A DNA stretch of 14,183 bases from an uncultured Erythrobacter sp. GTDB taxonomy: Bacteria; Pseudomonadota; Alphaproteobacteria; Sphingomonadales; Sphingomonadaceae. Below the pieces are notes generated by a model. That model was given only the letters and a program-made list of their open reading frames with translations, was not told the DNA's origin and searched no databases. The stretch covers positions 1 through 14,183 of the forward strand of contig CAMYIQ010000039.1 of the NCBI GenBank assembly GCA_947258465.1, written 5' to 3'. Of the stretch, positions 1-6,128 are shown one piece after another (within the stretch, counting starts at the first letter, position 1; every line of letters begins with the position of its first letter). A program made the translations under genes and the position numbers.

Positions 1-220
1 CTTCGTCGATGGTGGAAGGGGCTTCCGCTCCGTAATAATCGGCAATCAGGACGGCGAAACCCGAATCGACGAGTTGCCGCGCTTTCGCTTCGACGGCGGG
101 CGTCGAATTCATGAAGGTCGGATAAATTATCACTGCAGCCCGCGGCGGCGCGGAGGGGCGCGCGTGAAACCCGGTCAGTCCGACCGGCCCATCGCTATAT
201 CCGACCTTCGCTAATTCCAT
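1..220 (-). CDS. Dienelactone hydrolase family protein (N-terminal 73 residues, cut by window edge)
   Basis: This reading frame is open from an ATG at 218-220 to the window's left edge, so only the N-terminus is visible. The segment reads as the first beta strands of an alpha/beta hydrolase. A hydrophobic strand (AAVIIYPTF, about residues 28-36) is followed by a helix with EAKARQLVDSGFAV and then LIADYYG. In dienelactone hydrolases the same layout carries a 'HEWWG' turn and an 'ADxYG' strand. The catalytic Cys/Ser, Asp and His lie beyond the edge, so activity cannot be judged. The ATG overlaps the cysK stop by one base (TAATG), which implies translational coupling to cysK and the MFS gene. 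Family members hydrolyse dienelactone or other small esters in the cytoplasm; the substrate here is unknown. Confidence 0.8.
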   Translation of the reverse strand, partial: MELAKVGYSDGPVGLTGFHARPSAPPRAAVIIYPTFMNSTPAVEAKARQLVDSGFAVLIADYYGAEAPSTIDE

Positions 221-1137
221 TACTCGGGCAGGAAGTCGGGCACCGACAGATACCGCTCACCTGTGTCGTAGTTGAAACCGAGCACGCGCGATCCGGCAGG
301 CAGGTCGGCCAGCTTCTGCTTGATTGCCGCCAATGTGGCACCGCTCGAAATCCCGACCAGCAGGCCTTCCTTGACCGCGCACTGGCGGGCCATTTCCTTG
401 GCATCGGCAGCATCGACCGGGATTGCGCCTTCGATCGCGTCGGTATGGAGGTTGCCGGGAATGAAGCCGGCGCCAATCCCCTGGATCGGGTGCGGGCCGG
501 GCTGACCGCCGCTGATGACCGGGGAAAGGTCCGGCTCGACACCCCAAGCTTTCATGTTCGGCCAGGTCTCTTTCAACACTTCCGCGCAGCCGGTCAGGTG
601 GCCGCCCGTGCCAACGCCGGTGATCAGCGCGTCGATCGGCGTGTCGGCAAAATCCTCGAGGATCTCCCTGGCGGTGGTCCGGGCGTGCACCTTCCAGTTG
701 CTTTCATTGTCGAACTGGCTCGGCATCCAGGCCCCTTCGGTCTGCTCGACCAGTTCCTGCGCGCGCTCGATCGCGCCCTTCATGCCCTTTTCCTTGGGCG
801 TGAGGTCGAAAGTCGCGCCGTAGGCGAGCATCAGGCGGCGACGCTCGACGCTCATGCTTTCGGGCATGACCAGCACGAGCTTATAACCTTTGACGGCAGC
901 GGTCATGGCGAGGCCGATGCCGGTATTGCCGCTGGTCGGCTCGATAATCGTGCCGCCTTCCCTCAGCTTGCCCGCCTGCTCGGCATCTTCGATCATGGCG
1001 AGGCCGATGCGGTCCTTGATCGAACCGCCGGGATTAGCGCGCTCGTTCTTTACCCAGACCTCGTGATCCGGAAATAGGCGCGACAGGCGAATGTGGGGGG
1101 TGCCGCCGATTGTGGCGAGGACGGAGTCGGCTTTCAT
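220..1137 (-). CDS. cysK: Cysteine synthase A (O-acetylserine sulfhydrylase)
   Basis: This is a PLP enzyme that makes L-cysteine from O-acetylserine and sulfide in the cytoplasm. The 305-residue protein matches the usual CysK length. The PLP-binding lysine is K41 in NPGGSIKDR. The substrate loop TSGNTG is at 68-73, the phosphate-binding GTGGH at 176-180, and the pyridine-ring serine region SSGA at 264-267. The start is well supported: AAGGAG sits nine bases upstream of the ATG, inside the last codons of the MFS gene, and the ATG overlaps the MFS stop (ATGA, 1134-1137). The stop in turn overlaps the start of the hydrolase gene. CysM or cystathionine beta-synthase are alternatives, but the short single-domain form and motif set favour CysK. 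No odd residues were seen. Confidence 0.95.
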   Translation of the reverse strand: MKADSVLATIGGTPHIRLSRLFPDHEVWVKNERANPGGSIKDRIGLAMIEDAEQAGKLREGGTIIEPTSGNTGIGLAMTAAVKGYKLVLVMPESMSVERRRLMLAYGATFDLTPKEKGMKGAIERAQELVEQTEGAWMPSQFDNESNWKVHARTTAREILEDFADTPIDALITGVGTGGHLTGCAEVLKETWPNMKAWGVEPDLSPVISGGQPGPHPIQGIGAGFIPGNLHTDAIEGAIPVDAADAKEMARQCAVKEGLLVGISSGATLAAIKQKLADLPAGSRVLGFNYDTGERYLSVPDFLPE

Positions 1138-2444
1138 GGCATCTGCTCCTTCAATTTCTCTTCAGGGGGAGTGTCTAGCAATTCTGCTGGTGGGTCAAAG
1201 GTTCGCGTCGTGCGCAGAACCGGAAAAATGCGCGCCCATATCGCAACGGTGACGATCGCGCCCACGCCGCCGCCGACGACCGCCAGCACGGGGCCGAAAA
1301 GAAAGGCGAGGCTGCCGGAAAAGAAATCGCCGAATTCGTTGGAAGCGCTGATCGTGAGCAGGCTGACGGATGAGACGCGGCCGCGCTTGTCATCGGGCGT
1401 GTGTAGCTGGATCAGCGATTGGCGGATATAGACGCTGAACATATCCGCTGCCCCCACGATGAACAGCATGGCGAGGCTGAGCGGCATCGAGGTCGAGAGG
1501 CCGAAGACCACGGTGGCCAGTCCGAATATGGCGACAGCCCCGAGCATCTTCGGGCCGACATTGGTCTTGAGCGGACGGAAGCTGAACCACAATGCGGTGA
1601 GCGCGGCGCCGACGGCGGGCGCCATGGCGAGCTGCGCCAGCCCCGTCTCGCCTACTTCGAGAATGTCGCGCGCATAGACCGGGAAGAGCGCGGTCGCCCC
1701 GGCCAGGAAGACGGCGAACAGATCGAGCGTGATCGCACCCAGCACCATTTTGTTGCGCACGACGTAGCGCAGCCCCTCGACCATCTGGTGGATCGGGCGT
1801 TTGTTGGCCTCCCTCGGGGGCTGCGGGACTTTGCCGATAAAGGTCAGCGCAGTCAGCGATATCACGAAGAGAGCGCAGGCCGTCAGATAGGGAAGGGCGG
1901 GCAGGATCGCATAGGTATATCCGCCGATCGCGGGGCCGACGATCATCCCGACCTGCCAGGCGATGCTCGACAAGGCGATCGCATTGGGCAGGATGGCCCT
2001 GGGCACGAGATTGGGCGCTAGAGCGGACAGAGCTGGCCCGTTGAATGCCCGGACTATCCCCAATACGACGGCAACGCCGAACAGGGCGAAAAGAGTGAGA
2101 TTTCCGCTCCAGGTCAGCCAGGCAAGCGCTCCTGCGCAGCCCAATTGCGCCACCACTGTAAGCCGGGCGATATTGCGGCGGTCGAAATGGTCCGCGGCCC
2201 AGCCCGAAAATGGTGTGAGCAGGAATAACGGCACGAATTGTAGCAGGCCGATGAGCGCGAGCTGGCCGGAGGATTCGGCCACGCTCATTCCGCTGTCGCG
2301 GGCGATATTGTAAGTCTGCCATCCGATGATCAGCATCATCGCGTATTGGGCCAGGGTCATCGACAGGCGGCTGAGCCAGTACGCTCTGAAATTGGCGATC
2401 CGCAGCGGCGATCGGTCGGGGGCGGGGGTGGCGGTTTCGGTCAC
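1134..2444 (-). CDS. MFS transporter, EntS-like (MFS_3/DHA3-type) exporter
   Basis: This is a 436-residue integral inner-membrane protein with about 12 hydrophobic segments. The N-terminus SPLRIANFRAYWLSRL is the typical opening of the MFS_3 group, which includes the enterobactin exporter EntS. The MFS loop 2-3 motif is GWAADHFDRR at 81-90. Proton-driven export of a small molecule is likely; the substrate cannot be read from sequence. The start is GTG at 2442-2444, preceded by no convincing Shine-Dalgarno site. The next methionine (residue 29) would remove the conserved N-terminus, so GTG is preferred. The 3' end carries the cysK ribosome binding site and overlaps cysK by four bases, so the two are co-translated. 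Co-expression with cysK hints at sulfur or cysteine-derivative traffic, but that is only inference. Confidence 0.85.
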   Translation of the reverse strand: MTETATPAPDRSPLRIANFRAYWLSRLSMTLAQYAMMLIIGWQTYNIARDSGMSVAESSGQLALIGLLQFVPLFLLTPFSGWAADHFDRRNIARLTVVAQLGCAGALAWLTWSGNLTLFALFGVAVVLGIVRAFNGPALSALAPNLVPRAILPNAIALSSIAWQVGMIVGPAIGGYTYAILPALPYLTACALFVISLTALTFIGKVPQPPREANKRPIHQMVEGLRYVVRNKMVLGAITLDLFAVFLAGATALFPVYARDILEVGETGLAQLAMAPAVGAALTALWFSFRPLKTNVGPKMLGAVAIFGLATVVFGLSTSMPLSLAMLFIVGAADMFSVYIRQSLIQLHTPDDKRGRVSSVSLLTISASNEFGDFFSGSLAFLFGPVLAVVGGGVGAIVTVAIWARIFPVLRTTRTFDPPAELLDTPPEEKLKEQMP

Positions 2445-2457
2445 GCCGGACGCATGA

Positions 2458-2489
2458 CAGGCCCGCCTTCGCTTGTGAAGACGGGCCTG
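2458..2489 (-). terminator. Stem-loop between the PilZ gene and the MFS gene; possible terminator
   Basis: CAGGCCCG (2458-2465) pairs with CGGGCCTG (2482-2489). A G-U pair and a further four base pairs (CTTC/GAAG) then close a six-base loop. The G-U pair exists only in leftward RNA; a rightward transcript would have a C-A mismatch there. The hairpin therefore fits leftward transcription better. No uridine run follows on that strand, so it may instead be an attenuator or an RNA-stability element. It would separate pilZ transcription from the MFS-cysK operon. Confidence 0.4.
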
Positions 2490-2518
2490 CTTGTCGTTCT
2501 AGTAGAAGGCGTTGCGGA

Positions 2519-2857
2519 TCAGCGCAGCTTGCGCAGGCGTGGATTGGGCTGGAGCGTGTCGATCATCGCCAGAAAATCGTCGACCCGGATAATGCGTTCG
2601 AACTGAAAGCCCGCGCGATTGTCGCGGGTCCAGATGCAATAGGCTTCGATACGGCCGATCACCGGCAGGCGCACGATCACGCGTTCACCGCGATCGATCC
2701 CCTCGCCATTGTCGATCATGAAGCCGTTGGCGGAGATATTGGCGATATGAAGACGCACATCGCCCTTGCCGAAATGTTCGGCGATGACCGGGTAATCGAC
2801 CGGGTGACGCGTCATGCGCCGCTGGTCGGTAACGCTCAGTTGTGCTCCGGCACTCAT
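2519..2857 (-). CDS. PilZ-domain protein (putative c-di-GMP receptor)
   Basis: This small soluble protein of 112 residues is almost entirely one PilZ domain. The c-di-GMP-binding signatures are both present: RxxxR at R13-R17 (RRMTR) and N-x-S-x-x-G at 40-45 (NISANG). The linker between them has about the normal length. The later strands IVRLPVIG and AYCIWTRDNRAGFQF complete the expected beta barrel. I chose the ATG at 2855-2857 because GAGGGG lies about eight bases upstream. The frame extends to a TTG at 2917, but those extra residues do not resemble PilZ proteins. A single-domain PilZ protein usually acts as an adaptor that passes c-di-GMP signals to motility, polysaccharide or cell-cycle machinery. 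The partner is not evident from neighbours. It lies between tyrS and the MFS operon and is probably transcribed on its own. Confidence 0.85.
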   Translation of the reverse strand: MSAGAQLSVTDQRRMTRHPVDYPVIAEHFGKGDVRLHIANISANGFMIDNGEGIDRGERVIVRLPVIGRIEAYCIWTRDNRAGFQFERIIRVDDFLAMIDTLQPNPRLRKLR

Positions 2858-2970
2858 GCTGGCGGCCCCTCTGCGATGAAACGATTGCCCGACTTTATGG
2901 GCGTAAAAGGCTGCCAATTGGTAAACCGGTCTAGCGGTTCGTCCCCCACGGATAAACGGTTCGCCGACAA

Positions 2971-4200
2971 TTAGCGGCGAATGATCGCGTGCTTCTTCTT
3001 ACCCAGGCTGAGCTTCGATTCGGCGCCTTCGTCGATCGTGACCAGAAAGCCCGGATCGGTCACCGGCTCGCCATCCAGTTTGACCGCGCCTTCTGCCAGC
3101 TTCCGCTTGGCCTCCCCGTTCGAGGCGGTGAAGCCAAGCGCAGTAAGCACCGCGCCGATCCGCATACCGTCATCGCCCACGTCGAGCGATGGAAGGTCGG
3201 CCCCGGCGCCGCCTCCGGCGAAAGTTTCGGCAGCGGTGTTCGCGGCCAGGACGGCGGCTTCCTCGCCGCGCACCAGCTTGGTCACCTCATTGGCGAGGAC
3301 CGTCTTCGCATCGTTGATCTGCGCACCCCCGAGCGATTCGAGACGCGCGATCTCCTCGAGCGGGAGATCGGTGAACAGGCGCAGGAAACGGCCCACGTCG
3401 CGATCGTCGACATTGCGCCAGTATTGCCAGAAATCGTAGCTCGGCAACTGCGCCTCGTTCAGCCACACGGCCCCGGCGGCGGTCTTGCCCATCTTGGCGC
3501 CGTCGGCGGTGGTCAGAAGCGGGGTGGTCAGCCCGAACAGTTCGGTTCCGTCCATCCGGCGGCCGAGTTCCATCCCGTTGACGATATTGCCCCACTGGTC
3601 GCTGCCGCCCATTTGCAGACGTACGCCCATTTCCTGCGACAGGTACCGGAAATCGTAGCCCTGCAGGATCATGTAGTTGAATTCGAGAAAGGTCATCGGC
3701 TGTTCGCGTTCGAGCCGCAGGCGCACCGAATCGAATGCCAGCATACGATTGATCGTGAAATGCGTGCCGACCTTCTGCAGCATCTCGATATAGCCCAGCT
3801 TGCTCAACCAATCCTGGTTATCGACCATGACCGCATCGGTCGGTCCGTCACCGAATTTCAGCAGCCTCTCGAAGACTGTGCGAATACCGGCGATATTGGC
3901 CGCGATCACCTCGTCGGTCAGCATTTTGCGGCTTTCGTCGCGGCCTGTGGGGTCGCCGATCCGTGTCGTGCCGCCGCCCATCAGAACGATGGGTTTGTGG
4001 CCGGTCTGCTGCAACCGGCGCAGCATCATGATCTGGACCAGGCTGCCGATATGGAGCGAGGGCGCGGTCGCATCGAACCCGATATAACCGGGCACGATCT
4101 GTTCGCGTGCGAGCGCGTCGAGGCCCTCGGCATCGGTAGTCTGATGGATGTAGCCACGCTCGTCGAGCAGGCGCAGGAGATCGGAGGAGTAGTTGCTCAT
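2971..4200 (-). CDS. tyrS: Tyrosyl-tRNA synthetase
   Basis: This class I aminoacyl-tRNA synthetase charges tRNA-Tyr with tyrosine in the cytoplasm. The 409-residue protein matches bacterial TyrRS. The HIGH-type signature is HIGS at 50-53 in the context GFDATAPSLHIGS. The tyrosine-binding and dimer core includes QMGGSDQWGNI at about 196-206. The KMSKS-type loop is KMGKT at 236-240. A C-terminal S4 RNA-binding domain occupies about 346-405 (IGAVLTALGFTASNGEAKRK onward). The start chosen is the ATG at 4198-4200. The frame extends upstream to 4272, but those residues are unlike TyrRS N-termini and would overlap the divergent gene. Only 32 bases separate this start from the divergent DOMON-like gene, so the tyrS promoter probably lies within that gene's 5' coding region. 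It is essential in most bacteria. Confidence 0.97.
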   Translation of the reverse strand: MSNYSSDLLRLLDERGYIHQTTDAEGLDALAREQIVPGYIGFDATAPSLHIGSLVQIMMLRRLQQTGHKPIVLMGGGTTRIGDPTGRDESRKMLTDEVIAANIAGIRTVFERLLKFGDGPTDAVMVDNQDWLSKLGYIEMLQKVGTHFTINRMLAFDSVRLRLEREQPMTFLEFNYMILQGYDFRYLSQEMGVRLQMGGSDQWGNIVNGMELGRRMDGTELFGLTTPLLTTADGAKMGKTAAGAVWLNEAQLPSYDFWQYWRNVDDRDVGRFLRLFTDLPLEEIARLESLGGAQINDAKTVLANEVTKLVRGEEAAVLAANTAAETFAGGGAGADLPSLDVGDDGMRIGAVLTALGFTASNGEAKRKLAEGAVKLDGEPVTDPGFLVTIDEGAESKLSLGKKKHAIIRR

Positions 4201-4232
4201 GACGAAGCGCCCGCTAGCAGGTAAGAGGCGGC
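4201..4232. promoter_or_regulatory. 32-base divergent gap between tyrS and the DOMON-like gene
   Basis: The only non-coding DNA between two divergent genes is 32 bases long, too short to hold two full promoters outside coding sequence. On the rightward strand it contains TAAGAGG, a plausible ribosome binding site about four bases before the ATG at 4233. No clear -35/-10 pair is visible. The promoter of each gene must overlap the coding region of the other, or one of the transcripts is leaderless. Confidence 0.4.
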
Positions 4233-4775
4233 ATGAAAACGTATCGATTGCACCCGCATCCGGCCCATCCACCTTTGGCTGTTTCGAGTGTGGAATCGCG
4301 GCTCTTCGGGCGGGATCGGAACTGGTTGCGCCTTCGCTGGCGCATCGAAGGATCGGGCAAACTGGTCGTCCCGCCTTTGGCTGGCAAGGGCAGGGCGGAT
4401 GACCTCTGGCAGACGACCTGCTTCGAGATGTTTCTAAAGCCCCCGGAAGGCAGTTCCTATTCGGAGTTCAACCTTTCGCCTTCCGAACGCTGGAACGCAT
4501 ACGATTTCGCTGCCCGGCGGGCGGGCATGACCGAACGGACCATGCCCCGAGCTCCGGTGTGCACCATGCGACCGGGCAGCGCTTTCGCCATCTTCGATGC
4601 GGCAATTCCGGCAGCAGGATTGCCGCGGGAAGAATGTGCCATGGCGCTCGCCTGCGTCATCGAGGAAGTCGGCGGCCATAGGAGCTACTGGGCGCTGGAG
4701 CATGGCGGCTCCGCGCCCGATTTCCACGATCCGGCTTGCTTCACCGCACGGCTTGGGGCACCGACCGACACATGA
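4233..4775 (+). CDS. DOMON-like domain protein of unknown function
   Basis: This soluble 180-residue protein has no signal peptide and no membrane segment. The central region about 57-93 (DDLWQTTCFEMFL, then YSEFNLSPSERWNAYDF) resembles the DOMON-like/carbohydrate-binding-module-9-like fold. Database entries from sphingomonads are often named 'DOMON-like domain-containing protein' on this basis. DOMON and CBM9-like domains bind haem or sugars, but the ligand here cannot be stated. The TGA overlaps the start of the DUF1343 gene by four bases (ATGA, 4772-4775), so the two are translationally coupled and probably functionally linked. If the partner acts on peptidoglycan sugars, a glycan-related role is possible; that is inference. 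The start is supported by TAAGAGG just upstream. Confidence 0.75.
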   Translation: MKTYRLHPHPAHPPLAVSSVESRLFGRDRNWLRLRWRIEGSGKLVVPPLAGKGRADDLWQTTCFEMFLKPPEGSSYSEFNLSPSERWNAYDFAARRAGMTERTMPRAPVCTMRPGSAFAIFDAAIPAAGLPREECAMALACVIEEVGGHRSYWALEHGGSAPDFHDPACFTARLGAPTDT

Positions 4776-5974
4776 AATTCGGTATCGATCGCCTCCTCGC
4801 GGAAGAGGAACTGCGCAGACCGCTTGAGGGCAAGCGAGTGGCGCTGATCGCCCATCCGGCCTCGGTCACGGCCAATCTCGACCATTCGCTCGATGCGCTG
4901 ATCGAACGCGGCATAACCGTGTCTTCGGCGTTCGGGCCGCAGCACGGGCTCAAGGGCGATAAGCAGGACAATATGGTCGAAACCGGGGACGAGACCGATC
5001 CGCAATACGGTATCCCCGTTTTCAGTCTTTACGGCGAAGTGCGGCGTCCGACCGGCCAGATGATGTCCAGCGCCGATATCTTCCTGTTCGACCTGCAGGA
5101 TCTTGGCTGCCGCATATACACCTTCGTCACGACGCTGCTCTACCTGCTGGAAGAAGCCGCCAAATCGGGCAAGAGCGTGTGGGTACTCGACCGTCCCAAT
5201 CCCGCCGGCGGGCCAGTCGAAGGAACTCTGCTCCTGCCGGGGCAGGAAAGCTTCGTCGGAGCCGGACCGATGGTTATGCGTCACGGCCTCACCATGGGGG
5301 AGATGGCGCACTGGTTCGTCGATCATTTCAAGCTCGATGTCGACCTGCGGGTGATCGAGATGGAAGGCTGGAAACCGGGCAAGGCGCCGGGTTATGGCTG
5401 GCCCGAAGATCGCATCTGGATCAATCCCAGCCCCAATGCCGCCAATCTCAACATGGCCCGCGCCTATGCGGGGACGGTCATGCTGGAAGGTACGACCTTG
5501 AGCGAAGGGCGGGGGACGACCCGGCCGCTCGAAGTGCTGTTCGGCGCGCCCGACATCGATGCCAAAGCGGTGCTTGCGGAAATGCAGCGCATGGCTCCCG
5601 TATGGCTGCGCGGCTGTGCCTTGCGCGAATGCTGGTTCGAGCCGACCTTCCACAAACATGCCGGCACATTGTGCAACGGCTTGATGATCCATGCGGAAGG
5701 CAAGTTCTACCATCACCACGCCTTCCGGCCGTGGCGCTTGCAGGCGCTGGCATTCAAGGCGATCCGCTCTCTTTACCCGGATTATCCGATCTGGCGCGAC
5801 TTCCCCTATGAATACGAGTTCGATCGGCTCGCCATCGATGTCATCAACGGGGGGTCAAGCCTGCGCAAATGGGTCGACGACGGCGGGGCCATACCCGACG
5901 ATCTCGATGAACTCGCCACAGCCGATGAGGCTGCCTGGCGCGAAGCGATCGCCCCCCACCTGATCTACAGCTGA
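4772..5974 (+). CDS. DUF1343 family protein, NamZ-like exo-beta-N-acetylmuramidase family (GH171)
   Basis: This 400-residue protein carries the DUF1343 signatures in order: FGPQHGLKG at about 54-62, DLQDLGCRIYTF at 107-118, DRPNPAGG at 140-147, NPSPNAANLNMARAY at 218-232, and GTTLSEGRGTTRPLE at 240-254. Characterised members (NamZ of Bacillus subtilis, family GH171) cleave N-acetylmuramic acid from the non-reducing end of peptidoglycan fragments during wall recycling. The start is the ATG at 4772, overlapping the upstream stop; the frame extends to 4736 but that extension is unsupported. There is no signal peptide, so the protein should be cytoplasmic, unlike secreted NamZ proteins. Residue 58 is Gln where I recall many family members having Glu (PEHG), so catalysis by the NamZ route is uncertain. 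Confidence is high for the family and moderate for the activity. Confidence 0.85.
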   Translation: MKFGIDRLLAEEELRRPLEGKRVALIAHPASVTANLDHSLDALIERGITVSSAFGPQHGLKGDKQDNMVETGDETDPQYGIPVFSLYGEVRRPTGQMMSSADIFLFDLQDLGCRIYTFVTTLLYLLEEAAKSGKSVWVLDRPNPAGGPVEGTLLLPGQESFVGAGPMVMRHGLTMGEMAHWFVDHFKLDVDLRVIEMEGWKPGKAPGYGWPEDRIWINPSPNAANLNMARAYAGTVMLEGTTLSEGRGTTRPLEVLFGAPDIDAKAVLAEMQRMAPVWLRGCALRECWFEPTFHKHAGTLCNGLMIHAEGKFYHHHAFRPWRLQALAFKAIRSLYPDYPIWRDFPYEYEFDRLAIDVINGGSSLRKWVDDGGAIPDDLDELATADEAAWREAIAPHLIYS

Positions 5975-5997
5975 TCGGGCGAGTGCAGCCATGAAGG

Positions 5998-6021
5998 GGC
6001 GCCCCGTATCGGTAGGGCGCC
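5998..6021 (+). terminator. GC-rich stem-loop after the DUF1343 gene; possible terminator
   Basis: GGCGCCC (5998-6004) and GGGCGCC (6015-6021) form a seven-base-pair perfect stem with a ten-base loop. It starts 24 bases after the DUF1343 stop. A thymine-rich stretch (CTTCGATTTT) follows only about twelve bases later, so it is not a textbook intrinsic terminator. It could still end or stabilise the upstream transcript. The overlapping decamer GGGGCGCCCC at 5996-6005 is itself a perfect palindrome. Confidence 0.4.
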
Positions 6022-6055
6022 GACCGACCCGATCTTCGATTTTCGACGAACGGGG

Positions 6056-6084
6056 TTGACGGAATCGCCTTTGGCATGGAGCTT
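6056..6084 (+). promoter_or_regulatory. Possible promoter of the spinster-type MFS gene
   Basis: TTGACG at 6056-6061 matches five of six bases of the sigma-70-type -35 box. It lies in the 154-base gap before the MFS gene. No good -10 box is present at the expected spacing (around 6078-6084), so the call is weak. The gap otherwise holds the hairpin at 5998-6021 and, just before the ATG at 6129, a GGGAGAGAG ribosome binding site. Confidence 0.25.
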
Positions 6085-6128
6085 GTGCCCTGGCGACGGG
6101 CATACCCGCGCTTCGGGAGAGAGTTTTC

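Noticed and set aside
2858..2917. Longer PilZ protein starting from TTG at 2917
   Set aside because: The extra 20 residues do not look like a PilZ N-terminus, and the ATG at 2857 has a good ribosome binding site.
2858..2970. Short repeats and a weak hairpin (AACCG/CGGTT) between the PilZ gene and tyrS
   Set aside because: The stem is only five base pairs with no uridine run, and the two CGGTTCG copies (2935-2941, 2957-2963) are too short to call a repeat. No clear promoter was found for the PilZ gene either.
2989..4224. A 411-codon open frame antisense to tyrS
   Set aside because: tyrS on the other strand has all class I synthetase motifs. The antisense translation is low in complexity, with many His, Gln and Asp residues, as expected from reading GC-rich codons backwards.
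4685..5719. A 344-codon open frame antisense to the DUF1343 gene
   Set aside because: The sense strand holds the full set of DUF1343 motifs. The antisense product has no recognisable domain and is rich in His, Arg and Gly, typical of a shadow frame.
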